From NCBI GenBank assembly GCA_002412865.1, contig DHVW01000015.1:1-50652 (forward strand): a stretch of 50,652 nt of DNA, read 5' to 3'. This document shows positions 25,640 to 35,160 of the stretch, piece after piece (the first letter of the stretch is position 1; each line of letters opens with the position of its first letter). Both the position numbers and the translations under genes were made by a program. The DNA comes from Sulfurovum sp. UBA5198. GTDB taxonomy: Bacteria; Campylobacterota; Campylobacteria; Campylobacterales; Sulfurovaceae. A model generated the notes under the pieces. That model was not told the origin of the DNA and did not search any database. It saw only the letters and a program-made list of their open reading frames with translations.

Positions 25640-25652
25640 CTCGCTAGCTATA
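25635..25652. terminator. Hairpin after the restriction module
   Basis: TATAGCT, loop CGCT, AGCTATA: a 7-bp stem overlapping the nuclease stop. No clear T-tract on either side, so termination is only a guess. Confidence 0.35.
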
Positions 25653-25661
25653 AAAATTTAT

Positions 25662-25677
25662 CTATGAGTCAAAAATA
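25662..25677. repeat. Right direct repeat bounding the restriction-modification module
   Basis: CTATGAGTCAAAAATA, the partner of 23129-23145. It includes the yggS stop (CTA read in reverse as TAG). See the left copy. Confidence 0.6.
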
Positions 25678-26336
25678 CTTGAGCCAATGCGTACGAGATT
25701 TGAGCCACATTCAATAGCAAGTTCATAATCCCCACTCATTCCCATAGAGCATATAGTAGCACCATCAAGCTTGTCAAATATCTCTTTTGTAGTCACGAAG
25801 CTTTCACGGACTTTGTCTGTATTATCGTTATTAGCTCCGATGCACATGACACCTTTTAGTTTGATATTTGGGCAAGTTTTTGAGATTTTATTGTAAATAT
25901 CTATCGCTTCACCTTTTTTAACACCACTTTTCGTATCTTCATTTGCACTATTGATTTGCAATAAACAATTCATTGTTGTGTTAGCTACTTCAAGCTTCTC
26001 ATTAAGTGCAACAGCAAGCTCAAAACTATCGAGTGACTGAAATAAGGCTGGGCGAAGCTCTATAAGCTTGTTGATTTTATTTTTTTGTAGTGTGCCTATC
26101 ATGTGCCATTCTATTGGCAAATCTGCTAATTCATCGCTTCTGAGAGCTAGTTGTTGCACTTGATTTTCACCAAAAGCTCTCTGACCCAATCTATATAAAG
26201 CTTCTATATCTTTAATTGTACTATATTTACCAACGGCTACTATTTTGACTATATGATGTTCGCTTACCATCATTCTGGCTTGCTCTACATTCCATATTAC
26301 ATGGTCTAGATTACTGCTTAATTTTTCTTTTGTCAT
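25662..26336 (-). CDS. yggS: YggS-family pyridoxal phosphate homeostasis protein
   Basis: A 224-residue alanine-racemase-like TIM barrel that binds PLP (PLPBP family) and keeps PLP and amino-acid pools in balance. The PLP lysine is Lys37 in VAVGKYS; GENQVQQL, EWHMIGTLQKNK and the C-terminal MSGDYELAIECGSNLVRIGS follow. The gene is last in the murJ operon, three bases after rseP. Its stop lies in the direct repeat bounding the restriction module. Confidence 0.95.
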   Translation of the reverse strand: MTKEKLSSNLDHVIWNVEQARMMVSEHHIVKIVAVGKYSTIKDIEALYRLGQRAFGENQVQQLALRSDELADLPIEWHMIGTLQKNKINKLIELRPALFQSLDSFELAVALNEKLEVANTTMNCLLQINSANEDTKSGVKKGEAIDIYNKISKTCPNIKLKGVMCIGANNDNTDKVRESFVTTKEIFDKLDGATICSMGMSGDYELAIECGSNLVRIGSSIFDS

Positions 26337-26339
26337 TTT

Positions 26340-27392
26340 TTATCCTATAAGTCTATTGATGTCATTGTAAAGCCCCAAAAACATCAGTCCAATTAAGAGT
26401 GTCCAGCCAACCAAAGTAAGTTTGTAAAGTACAGCTTCACTAGGTGCTTTTTTGGTTATCATCTCATAGAGATTGAACATAATATGTCCACCATCCAAAG
26501 CTGGAATTGGCAGTAGATTAAGTACGCCCAAATTTACAGATATGAGAGCAGCAAAAAAGAGCAACATTACAAATCCATTTTCACTAGCTTTTGAGGTAAT
26601 GTCCACTATCGACACAACTCCACCAACTTGATCAGATGGCACAGCACCTGTGATAAGCTTCTCTACACCTTTGGTTATTAAGAGTGTAGCATTTTTTGTC
26701 TGAGTGGAGGCAAATTCGACAGCTTCTATTGGGTTCATATGGATTGTGACTTGAGAGCCTAGAGGTTTTACACCTATCACTTTTCTCTTAACTTCTTCGT
26801 TGAATATATTTTTATCTACGATATATTTTGGAGTTAATGTGATAATTCTACTTGCCCCATCTCTTTTGATACTGAGTATTAAACTGTCATCATTTTTCTC
26901 GATAGCTTGTCCTATATCTTCCCAGTATAGAATTGGTTGATTATCGATAGCTACTATTTTGTCATTTTTTTGTAATTTGGCTTCAAATGCAGCTGAGCCT
27001 GGAGCTATTTCACCAATTTGTGGTAATATTTTTGGCACACCACTAAATGCTATAATAATATATAATACAAAAGCCAACAAGAAATTTGCAAATGGACCAG
27101 CAAGAAGTATAATGATTTTTTGCCAAGGTTTTTTTATATTATAGCTATCATTATCATAGCTTTTTACTAGTGGATTAGCATCGTCTTGACCTTTCATCTT
27201 GACATATCCACCTAGAGGAATAAGGCTAAAGCTCCACTGGGTATCGCCTATCATGCGAGAGTATAGTTTTTTGCCAAATCCAACACTAAATACTTCGACC
27301 TTAACCCCAAAAAATTTAGCAGCACTGAAGTGACCAAGCTCATGAAAGAATACAAGCAATGATAAAACAATTAATGATATTAAGATACCCAT
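26340..27392 (-). CDS. rseP: Site-2 membrane metalloprotease RseP
   Basis: A 350-residue intramembrane zinc protease. HELGH lies at 17-21 in the first membrane helix, one PDZ domain occupies about 110-185, and the second motif NLLPIPALDGGHIMFNLYE is near 290-310. Four hydrophobic helices are visible. In other bacteria it cleaves anti-sigma factors and signal-peptide remnants. It directly abuts pgsA upstream and precedes yggS by three bases. Confidence 0.95.
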   Translation of the reverse strand: MGILISLIVLSLLVFFHELGHFSAAKFFGVKVEVFSVGFGKKLYSRMIGDTQWSFSLIPLGGYVKMKGQDDANPLVKSYDNDSYNIKKPWQKIIILLAGPFANFLLAFVLYIIIAFSGVPKILPQIGEIAPGSAAFEAKLQKNDKIVAIDNQPILYWEDIGQAIEKNDDSLILSIKRDGASRIITLTPKYIVDKNIFNEEVKRKVIGVKPLGSQVTIHMNPIEAVEFASTQTKNATLLITKGVEKLITGAVPSDQVGGVVSIVDITSKASENGFVMLLFFAALISVNLGVLNLLPIPALDGGHIMFNLYEMITKKAPSEAVLYKLTLVGWTLLIGLMFLGLYNDINRLIG

Positions 27393-27950
27393 TTAAGACC
27401 TTGAAGTTTGTTTGAAATAGTCTCTAACATACTCATATCCAGAGTAAAGCGTCAATGCAACCGCAATCCATAATATGAAGTTAGCATATGTCCACTCCAT
27501 TAACAAGAATCCTATAGCTATCATCTGTACTACTGTTTTTATCTTACCCATTAGCGAAGCAGCTATATCCATACCATTTGCAACTGCACTTACTCTAAGA
27601 CCTGTTATAAATAGCTCACGAGAGAGTATCAGATATATAGCCCATGGAGATGCACGGTCAAGCATCATTAGCCCTAAAAATCCAGCAAGAGTGAGCATTT
27701 TATCAGCTAGTGGGTCGAGGATAGAGCCAAGAGTGGTTATTTGATCAAAAGTTCTAGCAATGTATCCATCAAAAAAATCAGTCGCACTAGCAATTACGAA
27801 TATAAATACAGCAAAAAAATCAAGCCAACTATAATGTATTCCATTAAAGATATTCAAATCTCTGTTTACGAGTAAAACAAACATGACTGGTGCTAAAACC
27901 AAACGGATAAGAGCCAATATGTTTGGAATGTTGAATATTTGTGTTTTCAT
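27393..27950 (-). CDS. pgsA: CDP-diacylglycerol-glycerol-3-phosphate 3-phosphatidyltransferase
   Basis: PgsA (185 residues), the membrane enzyme that makes phosphatidylglycerol phosphate. The CDP-alcohol phosphotransferase motif DGx2ARx8Gx3Dx3D is complete: D61, G62, A65, R66, G75, D79, D83. About four to five membrane helices. I start at ATG 27950, which overlaps the upstream stop by one base (TAATG); a longer frame back to 28001 is out of place. The gene abuts rseP. Confidence 0.95.
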   Translation of the reverse strand: MKTQIFNIPNILALIRLVLAPVMFVLLVNRDLNIFNGIHYSWLDFFAVFIFVIASATDFFDGYIARTFDQITTLGSILDPLADKMLTLAGFLGLMMLDRASPWAIYLILSRELFITGLRVSAVANGMDIAASLMGKIKTVVQMIAIGFLLMEWTYANFILWIAVALTLYSGYEYVRDYFKQTSRS

Positions 27951-28726
27951 TATTGGAATGTTGTGCCACCATCTACTACTATTGTCTGACCAGTAATCCA
28001 ACCAGCTTCAGGTGTACAGAGGAAATATACGCTACCAGCAATATCATTTGGTTGTCCCATACGATTAAGTGCTGAACGCTTTACAGTTTCTGCTTTTACC
28101 TCTTCATAGTTTGTGAATGCTTTTAGTGCGTCAGTGTCTATTGGTCCTCCACTAACAGCATTTACACGGATATTCATCTCACCAAGCTCCACAGCCGCAT
28201 ATCTACTCATCGCCTCAACCGCTGCTTTGTTTGTGCCGTGACCAGCATAGTTTTCTATATATATTAGGTTGCCAGTGCTTGACATGGTTACTATCGCACC
28301 ACCACCCACTTTTTCCATTCGTTTTGCAGCTTCTTGGCTTCCGACTACAAAAGCATTCACTGTTGCAGTATATATGTTGTTTAGCCCTCTTGGTTTGAGA
28401 CGCATAAATTTACCATATCCTCCTACAACTGGACGACCATAAATCATAGCATTACTAATAAAGAAATCAACCCTATCAAAATCAGCATCAATAGCTTCAA
28501 AGAGAGGTTTAAACTCATCAGGTTCTAGGATATTTAGAGGATACGCTCTAGCTTTAATCCCATACTCTTTTTCCCACTTAGTGGCTAGCTCATTTGCAAT
28601 TTCTGCGTTACTATTGTATGTAAAAGCGACATTCACGCCATTCGCTGCAAATTTATTAGCTATCGCTTCGCCTATCCCTTTGGTTGCTCCAGTTATAACT
28701 ACTGTTTTGCCTCTCATATCTGACAT
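27950..28726 (-). CDS. SDR oxidoreductase, FabL-like enoyl-ACP reductase candidate
   Basis: A 258-residue SDR with TGATKGIG (12-19) and a C-terminal GQTIVVDGG. The catalytic pair is Tyr160 and Lys167, spaced Y-x6-K. Classical SDRs have Y-x3-K; Y-x6-K is the enoyl-ACP reductase (FabI/FabL) spacing, and the GATKGIG loop is more FabL-like. It may thus reduce enoyl-ACP in fatty-acid synthesis, though relatives in this phylum have been labelled hydroxysteroid dehydrogenase. Overlaps pgsA by one base; its ATG follows the dapA stop region with overlap at 28726. Confidence 0.85.
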   Translation of the reverse strand: MSDMRGKTVVITGATKGIGEAIANKFAANGVNVAFTYNSNAEIANELATKWEKEYGIKARAYPLNILEPDEFKPLFEAIDADFDRVDFFISNAMIYGRPVVGGYGKFMRLKPRGLNNIYTATVNAFVVGSQEAAKRMEKVGGGAIVTMSSTGNLIYIENYAGHGTNKAAVEAMSRYAAVELGEMNIRVNAVSGGPIDTDALKAFTNYEEVKAETVKRSALNRMGQPNDIAGSVYFLCTPEAGWITGQTIVVDGGTTFQ

Positions 28727-29622
28727 TAATTCACTCCTACTATTTTATAATTTTTCATAACTTCTTCAATTGCTTTCATATTTGCTACGCTCGGTGGCAC
28801 TAATGGTAATCTATACTCTAAAGTATCAATAAGCCCAGCGATATACATAGCAGCTTTTATTGGTATTGGGTTACTTTCGCAAAAAAGAATTTTGTTTATT
28901 GGGTATAAATCTTCATTTATAGCTCTTGCTGTATCAAAATCTCCACTCATCGCACTATGTACCAGCTGTGATTTTAAATCAGGTAAAAGATTTGAAGTAA
29001 CAGATGTGATACCCACTCCACCACAGGCAAGAATAGCAAAATCAATGGCATCATCACCACTAAAGATTGCCAAGCCTGGGCATTTATGGCGAAGCTCAAT
29101 TACTTTTTCAAGTGAACCACTAGCCTCTTTTGTGCCAAAGAGATTTGGCAGTTCATCAAAAAGTCTTTTTGTAGTCTCAGCACTTATATCTACGCCAGTT
29201 CTTCCAGGAACATTGTAAAGCATAAATGGTATCTCAACAGCACTAGCTATTGCTTTGTAGTGTTGATATATTCCCTCTTGACTTGGTTTATTATAGTATG
29301 GGCTGACTGAAAATATAGCGTCTGCCCCACACGCCTGTGCATATTTGGCTATCTCTACTGCTTCATGAGTTGCGTTGCTTCCAGCTCCTGCTAATACTTT
29401 TGTATTAGTTCCTTTGCACACCTCTACTGCTATTTCTATACATCTTTTGTCTTCATCGTAATTTAGAGTTGCACTCTCCCCGGTTGTTCCTACTGGACAT
29501 ACGGCATCAATTCCATTGTCTATCTGTCTTTGGATTAGTTTTGCATAGGTCTGCTCATCAAGTTTTCCATTTTTAAATGGAGTAATTAGAGCAGTTGTTG
29601 CACCCGTAATGGCTGGTTTCAT
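28726..29622 (-). CDS. dapA: 4-hydroxy-tetrahydrodipicolinate synthase
   Basis: DapA (298 residues) condenses pyruvate and aspartate semialdehyde in lysine/meso-diaminopimelate synthesis. Key residues are visible: PVGTTGES at 43-50, Tyr136 and Arg141 in LYNVPGRTG, and the Schiff-base Lys165 in GTKEASG. The gene overlaps the peptidase gene upstream by four bases and the SDR gene downstream by one base. Confidence 0.97.
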   Translation of the reverse strand: MKPAITGATTALITPFKNGKLDEQTYAKLIQRQIDNGIDAVCPVGTTGESATLNYDEDKRCIEIAVEVCKGTNTKVLAGAGSNATHEAVEIAKYAQACGADAIFSVSPYYNKPSQEGIYQHYKAIASAVEIPFMLYNVPGRTGVDISAETTKRLFDELPNLFGTKEASGSLEKVIELRHKCPGLAIFSGDDAIDFAILACGGVGITSVTSNLLPDLKSQLVHSAMSGDFDTARAINEDLYPINKILFCESNPIPIKAAMYIAGLIDTLEYRLPLVPPSVANMKAIEEVMKNYKIVGVN

Positions 29623-30923
29623 TTAGTTTTCCTCAATATTATTGTTGTTGAGCGATTTATGTCGAAATACTTTTTGGCTACTTCTTGTATATCTTTGAGT
29701 GTTATTTTATCCAATTTATCCTCATATTGCTCTAAAGGCTTTATATTCCCCATCGCATAATAATCACCAAACAGACCAGCAACAGAACTGGAACTTTCAA
29801 GTGAGTAGATAAATTCAGCTTTTGTGTTGATTTTTATCTTGCTTAGTTCGGCTTTTGTCACATCTCCATTTTTTATTTTTTCAAGCTCACTCCATATCTC
29901 TTTTTCTACTTTTTCTGGTTTTGCTTTATCACTACACATTGCCATTATTAGAAAAATTCCAGGGTCTTTTAGCTCCATGTTGTAAGCTGATATTTGATTT
30001 ACTAGAGCTTTTTTATCCACAAGTTCACTCTCAAGTCTACTACTTTTGCTTCCGCTTAGTATTTGACTAATTACACTCAAGGCCAACTGGTCTTCGTGTT
30101 CAAAGTTTGGTATACTAAAAGCAATCGCTAATGTATCTACTTTGTTACTTTCTTTGTGAAGCTCAACCCTTTTTGCACCATCATTGATAGGCTCTACCAT
30201 TTTTACAATAGGAACTTCTCTTTTGTTTTTAAGTTCACCAAAAACTTTTGTTGCCTCATTAAATACACTATTCTCGTCTATATCTCCAGCTACAATTAGT
30301 ATTGCATTGTTTGGTTGGTAATGGCTCTCATAAAACGCCCGAATATCTTCTATTTTCCATGCGAGAATATCCTCCATAAATCCAATAGGCAACCAGTGAT
30401 ATGGGTGATAAGTGTAGTGCGTGTTAAAGAGTCTAAAATATAGATAACCCATAGGATTATTATCAGTTCTTAGCCGTCTCTCTTCAGCTACTACTGCTCT
30501 TTCCTTTTGGAATTCATCATCTTTTAGTGATAGATTATGCATCAGCTCAGCATAGAGCTCAAAGGTCTTTTTTATATTTCCATTTGATGATTTGATATAG
30601 TAATATGTCTTATCAAACCCAGTAGCAGCATTGTTTACCCCACCACTTTTTTTGACTATTTTATCAAACTCACCCTCGCTTAGATTTGTGGTTGATTTAA
30701 AGCTTAGATGTTCAAGCATATGAGCCATGCCAGTCTGACCTAGTGTTTCGTTACGGCTACCCACTTTATAATAGATATTTGTAGTTATTACGCCTGTGTC
30801 GTTGTGCATTGGAACGACTACTGTTTGCATCCCGTTAGCTAGAGTTTTTGTGTAGTGTTTTGGTAGTGAGTTTGCCAATGTTATTCCTTGTAAAAATATT
30901 AGTAAAATGATTAGTTTTTTCAT
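29619..30923 (-). CDS. Secreted M16-family zinc peptidase
   Basis: A 434-residue M16 (insulinase/processing-peptidase) protein with a signal peptide (first 18 residues, cleavage near ANS). The inverted zinc motif HxxEH is His68-x2-Glu71-His72, with distal Glu147/148 in VVAEERR. The two M16 repeats are both present. It is thus a periplasmic or secreted single-chain peptidase; substrates unknown. It abuts pyrD and overlaps dapA. Confidence 0.93.
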   Translation of the reverse strand: MKKLIILLIFLQGITLANSLPKHYTKTLANGMQTVVVPMHNDTGVITTNIYYKVGSRNETLGQTGMAHMLEHLSFKSTTNLSEGEFDKIVKKSGGVNNAATGFDKTYYYIKSSNGNIKKTFELYAELMHNLSLKDDEFQKERAVVAEERRLRTDNNPMGYLYFRLFNTHYTYHPYHWLPIGFMEDILAWKIEDIRAFYESHYQPNNAILIVAGDIDENSVFNEATKVFGELKNKREVPIVKMVEPINDGAKRVELHKESNKVDTLAIAFSIPNFEHEDQLALSVISQILSGSKSSRLESELVDKKALVNQISAYNMELKDPGIFLIMAMCSDKAKPEKVEKEIWSELEKIKNGDVTKAELSKIKINTKAEFIYSLESSSSVAGLFGDYYAMGNIKPLEQYEDKLDKITLKDIQEVAKKYFDINRSTTIILRKTK

Positions 30924-31997
30924 CTATTTCATCTGTATATGGTTTGCACCTATTGCTTGACTTATGTGTGTATAGCCATCTTTTTTGAGTAGTTCTATTA
31001 GTCCTAGATTTATTTCTTTTAATAGTTTTGGACCTTTAAAAACAAGCATACTATATATTTGAATTAGCGATGCACCATCACGGATTCTCTCATAAGCTTC
31101 ATTAGCACTATCTATTCCGCCGACAGAAATAAGCATAGTTTTGCTATGAAACTCTTTGCCGATAGCTTTGAAAAGTTCTCTACTTTTTGTAGTTAATAAA
31201 GCTCCACTAATACCACCAAAATCTTTTGCATGAGAGCTTAGAGAATAATCGATAGTGGTATTGGTGGCAATAATACCATCAGCTCCAGAGTCAATAGCAA
31301 TTTTACATAATGCAATAGCTTCTTTGCTACTCATATCAGGAGCAATTTTTAGTAAAATTGGTTTTTTGGTAAGTTTTTTTGCCATACTAAAAAGCTTAGT
31401 TATGAAATCTTCATTTTGCAAATCTCTAAGCCCAGGAGTATTTGGAGAGGAGATATTGATAACTATATAATCTCCATAACTCTCTAGGTTTTTTATGAGT
31501 ATCTCATAATCATTTATGGCATTATCTTCGCTTGTTAGTTTATTTTTACCTATGTTTATGCCGACGCACATATCGTGATTTTTTCTATTTTGCAGCTTTG
31601 AAGCCATTTCGCCCATGCCATGATTGTTAAAGCCCATCGCATTTTGTAGTGAATTATCTTCTACAAGTCGAAACAATCTTGGTTTCGCATTGCCATCTTG
31701 TGGCAATGGCGTAACTGTGCCAACCTCTGTATATCCAAATCCAATAGCACCTATGGAATCAATATATGAACCATTTTTATCAAATCCAGCACCAAGACCA
31801 ATGGGATTAGGAATAGTTTTTCCAAAGAAATCTTGTCTTAGCATTTTATCATCAATTAGATATTCTTTTTTTACCAAATCTCTAATTGGCTTTAGTTTGC
31901 CCATGATGGTTAGACCAAATCCAGCTACACTATGAGCTGTTTCAGGTTCTAGTAAAAATAGTATTTTTTTTAAATTTTGATACGAGAATATTGCCAC
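30924..31997 (-). CDS. pyrD: Dihydroorotate dehydrogenase (quinone)
   Basis: A class 2 DHODH of 357 residues, which oxidises dihydroorotate and passes electrons to quinone at the membrane. It has the N-terminal helix region of the quinone-linked class (FLLEPETAHSVAGFGL), PNPIGLGAGFDKNG, VINISSPNTPGLR with the catalytic Ser, and SVGGIDSANEAYERI. It is 62 bases downstream of the ABC exporter gene, with an 8-bp hairpin in between. Confidence 0.96.
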   Translation of the reverse strand: MAIFSYQNLKKILFLLEPETAHSVAGFGLTIMGKLKPIRDLVKKEYLIDDKMLRQDFFGKTIPNPIGLGAGFDKNGSYIDSIGAIGFGYTEVGTVTPLPQDGNAKPRLFRLVEDNSLQNAMGFNNHGMGEMASKLQNRKNHDMCVGINIGKNKLTSEDNAINDYEILIKNLESYGDYIVINISSPNTPGLRDLQNEDFITKLFSMAKKLTKKPILLKIAPDMSSKEAIALCKIAIDSGADGIIATNTTIDYSLSSHAKDFGGISGALLTTKSRELFKAIGKEFHSKTMLISVGGIDSANEAYERIRDGASLIQIYSMLVFKGPKLLKEINLGLIELLKKDGYTHISQAIGANHIQMK

Positions 31998-32018
31998 TAA
32001 AAACTCCGATTATTAATA

Positions 32019-32049
32019 TCTCTTAGTATATCCAAAAACGGCTAAGAGA
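32019..32049 (-). terminator. Hairpin between the ABC exporter gene and pyrD
   Basis: Arms TCTCTTAG and CTAAGAGA (8 bp) with a 15-base loop at 32019-32049. There is no following T-tract, so it may reduce read-through or stabilise the upstream mRNA. Confidence 0.3.
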
Positions 32050-32059
32050 ACTGAACACT

Positions 32060-33769
32060 TTACTTTTTTAGAGTAGAGATTAGCCGTTGATATTCATCGC
32101 ATTTTAGTGAAAGTAACTCATGATTTCCATCACATATAATATTTCCATCTCTGAATACAAATATCGTATCAGCGTCTTGAATAGAGCTTAATCTATGTGC
32201 CACGGAGATAGTTATCATATCATTTTTTAGCTCTTCAAGTGCTTTTTTAATTTCTCTTTCGCTTATGTTATCAAGTGCAGATGTGGCTTCATCAAGTATT
32301 AAAATATCAGGATTTTTATATAATGCTCTTGCTAGTGCAATTCTTTGTTTTTGACCACCAGATAAGTTTGAACCCCTTTGGGCTAGTAGTGTATCTACTC
32401 CATTTGGTAATTTATTTACAAAATTAATAGCGTGAGCTTTTTTAAGAGCATCGATTACCCTATCATTGTCTATCTCTTTACCATACGCAATATTAGCAGC
32501 TATTGTATCATTGAATATCATAATGTTTTGTGACACAAATGCTATCTTATTATGCAAAGACTCTAGAGTAAATGAGTTTATATTTTGTTCATCTATAAGT
32601 ATCTCTCCACTATTTGGGTCAAAAAATCTCACAAGCATATTAACAAGCGAACTTTTACCAGCTCCACTATCGCCCACAAGAGCGTATAAGTTTCCTTTTT
32701 GTAGCTTCATAGATATATTTTGGAGTGCTATTTTGTCATCATACTTTAGTGACACATTATTAACAGATATGGTGTTTATACTTTGTGTTAATTCATTTTT
32801 GCCATCTGTTATTTTTGCTTTTACATTTAATAGCTCTTTGATTCTATCATTTGCCGCTACTGCGTCTTGCGTTTTATTATGAAGTCTCGATAGTGCTTTT
32901 ATGGGAGTGTAGAGCATAAATAGTGCGGCACTGAATGAGAAAAATCCACCAACAGTCATATTGCCATTGATAACCTCTTGACCACCTATGAATATTACAA
33001 GCCCAATTGCAATAGAGCCTAATATTTCCATAATAGGTGTGGTCAGATTATTTACTTTGACCTGTTTCATTATGTATTTAAAGACTGTACTGTTTTCTTT
33101 TGCAAACCTAGTTAGTTCAAATTTTTGTGATGAATTTGCTTTTATTACATCTATGTTTGAAAATATCTCTTCGAGTCTAATAGTCATGTCAGCTGTGCTT
33201 TGCTGTGACATTTTTGAGTATTTTCTCATTTTTTTTGATAGTTTTGCCAGAGGAAATATAGCAAGTGGCATAATGACTAGAAAATAAAGTGCCAACTTTG
33301 GATTTTGATAAATAACATAACCAGCTAAAGCAGCCACGGTTAGCGTGTCTCTAAAGAATTGAGGTATAATCTCTGATACAATTGATTGTATTCTAGCTAT
33401 ATCATTTGTGACCCGTGAAAGCAGAGTGCCTGAGTGGTTTTTGTGAAAAAACTCCATATCAAGCTTTGTTATATGCAAAACTAACTCTTCCCTTAGTCTT
33501 CTGATGACATCTTGTCCAATATATGTAGTAAAATATGTCTGCACATATGCACCAACTCCCTTTAAGAGGTATACGAAAAATAGTGCAAAAGGTATCAGAT
33601 ACAACATCGCCTCATCTTTTTTGATAAACACATCATCAAGTGTAGGTTTGATTATTTGTGCTGTTCCTGCTGTGCCGACTGCTACTGCTATCATGCCAAT
33701 TACAGAAAAAATAAACTCTTTTTTGTAATCTTTGAAGTATGGTAGATACTGTTTAAATAGTTCTTTCAT
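32060..33769 (-). CDS. ABC exporter, MsbA/lipid A flippase type
   Basis: A 569-residue ABC half-transporter: six-helix membrane domain (about 1-310), then ATPase with Walker A ALVGDSGAGKSSL, signature NLSGGQKQRI and Walker B ILILDEATSAL with the H-loop SVAHRL. The order and neighbourhood (cysS, murJ, pyrD) match the msbA-type gene of Campylobacter and relatives, so lipid A/lipooligosaccharide flipping is likely, but not provable by sequence alone. I start at ATG 33769, which gives the usual four-base overlap with cysS (ATGA); an upstream in-frame start at 33784 is less likely. Confidence 0.88.
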   Translation of the reverse strand: MKELFKQYLPYFKDYKKEFIFSVIGMIAVAVGTAGTAQIIKPTLDDVFIKKDEAMLYLIPFALFFVYLLKGVGAYVQTYFTTYIGQDVIRRLREELVLHITKLDMEFFHKNHSGTLLSRVTNDIARIQSIVSEIIPQFFRDTLTVAALAGYVIYQNPKLALYFLVIMPLAIFPLAKLSKKMRKYSKMSQQSTADMTIRLEEIFSNIDVIKANSSQKFELTRFAKENSTVFKYIMKQVKVNNLTTPIMEILGSIAIGLVIFIGGQEVINGNMTVGGFFSFSAALFMLYTPIKALSRLHNKTQDAVAANDRIKELLNVKAKITDGKNELTQSINTISVNNVSLKYDDKIALQNISMKLQKGNLYALVGDSGAGKSSLVNMLVRFFDPNSGEILIDEQNINSFTLESLHNKIAFVSQNIMIFNDTIAANIAYGKEIDNDRVIDALKKAHAINFVNKLPNGVDTLLAQRGSNLSGGQKQRIALARALYKNPDILILDEATSALDNISEREIKKALEELKNDMITISVAHRLSSIQDADTIFVFRDGNIICDGNHELLSLKCDEYQRLISTLKK

Positions 33770-35157
33770 GTTAGTTTTTCCCAAAGCGTGCCATTTGCCG
33801 TGTCCATTATTAATATATCCATACTTGTGAGCTTGTCTCTAAAGCTATCAGCTAGTTTAAAATCTTTAGCTTTTTTAGCTTCACTTCTTTGCCCTAGAAG
33901 TTCTTCAATTTTTGCTTTCATATCCTCATCTATTCCTATTTGAAAATATTCAAATGGCTCTTTTTCTCCAAATCCAAGCAAATGTGATATAAACTCGATA
34001 TTTGCTCTAGTCTCTTTTTTGAGATTTTTATCATTAGGCGTAATGTCAAGTTTCTCGTTAGCAGTAGCGGCCATACTATCAATCACTGATAACGCAATAG
34101 ATATATTGAGGTCATCCGTCATTGCTTCTAGCATTTTTTGCACAAATCTTTCAGTTGGTTTTGAGCTAGTTTGATCAAATACTCTCTTTTTAAGCCTATA
34201 AATCCTATCCAGCCTTTTTTTAGAATTGAGTAAATCTATCTCGTTAAAGTTAAAATCATTGCGATAATGAACGCTTGTGAGGTAAAATCTCAACACTTCG
34301 CCATCATAGCTATTTAGGGCATCTTTGAGGAAAAAACTATTACCAAGACTTTTGCTCATTTTTTCTCCATCTACTTGCACAAATCCATTGTGCATCCAGT
34401 ATTTTGCTAGTTCATGACCTGTGGCACATCTGCTTTGAGCTGCTTCGTTTTCATGATGTGGAAACAGCAAATCAGCACCACCACCGTGTATATCTATACT
34501 ATATTCTGCCGTGCCATCTGTATATTTTTCTATCATTGCAGAGCATTCTATATGCCATCCTGGGCGACCCTTGCCTAATATGCTATCAAAAGATACAAAC
34601 TCATTTGTGGCTTTCCATAGTGCGAAATCTTTTGGATTTTTCTTTTCACTTATGGCTTCTATACGGCTTATTGTATCATCATTTACCATATGAGACAAAG
34701 AACCATATTTTGTATCCTTTGAAGTATTAAAATAGACATCACCATTTGATATTTGATATGCAAAACCTTTTTTTAAAAGGGAGCTTATCATATTCTCCAT
34801 CGCTTCTATAGACTCAGTAGCTTTAGGAGATACTGTAGGTCGTTGTACGCCTAATGCGTCCATTTCGTTCAAGTATCTTTGCGTGTAAAACTCTGTAATT
34901 TCAAGTAAACTTTTACCAATATCTTTCATCTTAGCTATAATCTTATCGTCCACATCTGTGAAGTTTCGTATATATTTCACTTCATAGCCAATAGCTTTTA
35001 GAGTTCTAAAAAGCATATCAAAGCTTAGAGAGCTTCTAGCGTGACCTAGATGAGCATCATCATATACAGTTGGTCCACATACATACATTGTGACTTTGTC
35101 TGGAATGATTGATTCAAACTTTAGTTTTGTTTTTTTAGAGCTGTCATATATATACAT
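33766..35157 (-). CDS. cysS: Cysteine-tRNA ligase
   Basis: CysRS (463 residues). The HIGH-like motif is HLGH inside YVCGPTVYDDAHLGHA with zinc-ligand Cys; ECSAMI and HHENEAAQS supply other zinc ligands; KMSKS is intact in EKMSKSLGN. AGGT precedes the ATG. Three bases separate it from murJ upstream. Confidence 0.97.
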   Translation of the reverse strand: MYIYDSSKKTKLKFESIIPDKVTMYVCGPTVYDDAHLGHARSSLSFDMLFRTLKAIGYEVKYIRNFTDVDDKIIAKMKDIGKSLLEITEFYTQRYLNEMDALGVQRPTVSPKATESIEAMENMISSLLKKGFAYQISNGDVYFNTSKDTKYGSLSHMVNDDTISRIEAISEKKNPKDFALWKATNEFVSFDSILGKGRPGWHIECSAMIEKYTDGTAEYSIDIHGGGADLLFPHHENEAAQSRCATGHELAKYWMHNGFVQVDGEKMSKSLGNSFFLKDALNSYDGEVLRFYLTSVHYRNDFNFNEIDLLNSKKRLDRIYRLKKRVFDQTSSKPTERFVQKMLEAMTDDLNISIALSVIDSMAATANEKLDITPNDKNLKKETRANIEFISHLLGFGEKEPFEYFQIGIDEDMKAKIEELLGQRSEAKKAKDFKLADSFRDKLTSMDILIMDTANGTLWEKLT

Positions 35158-35160
35158 TGT

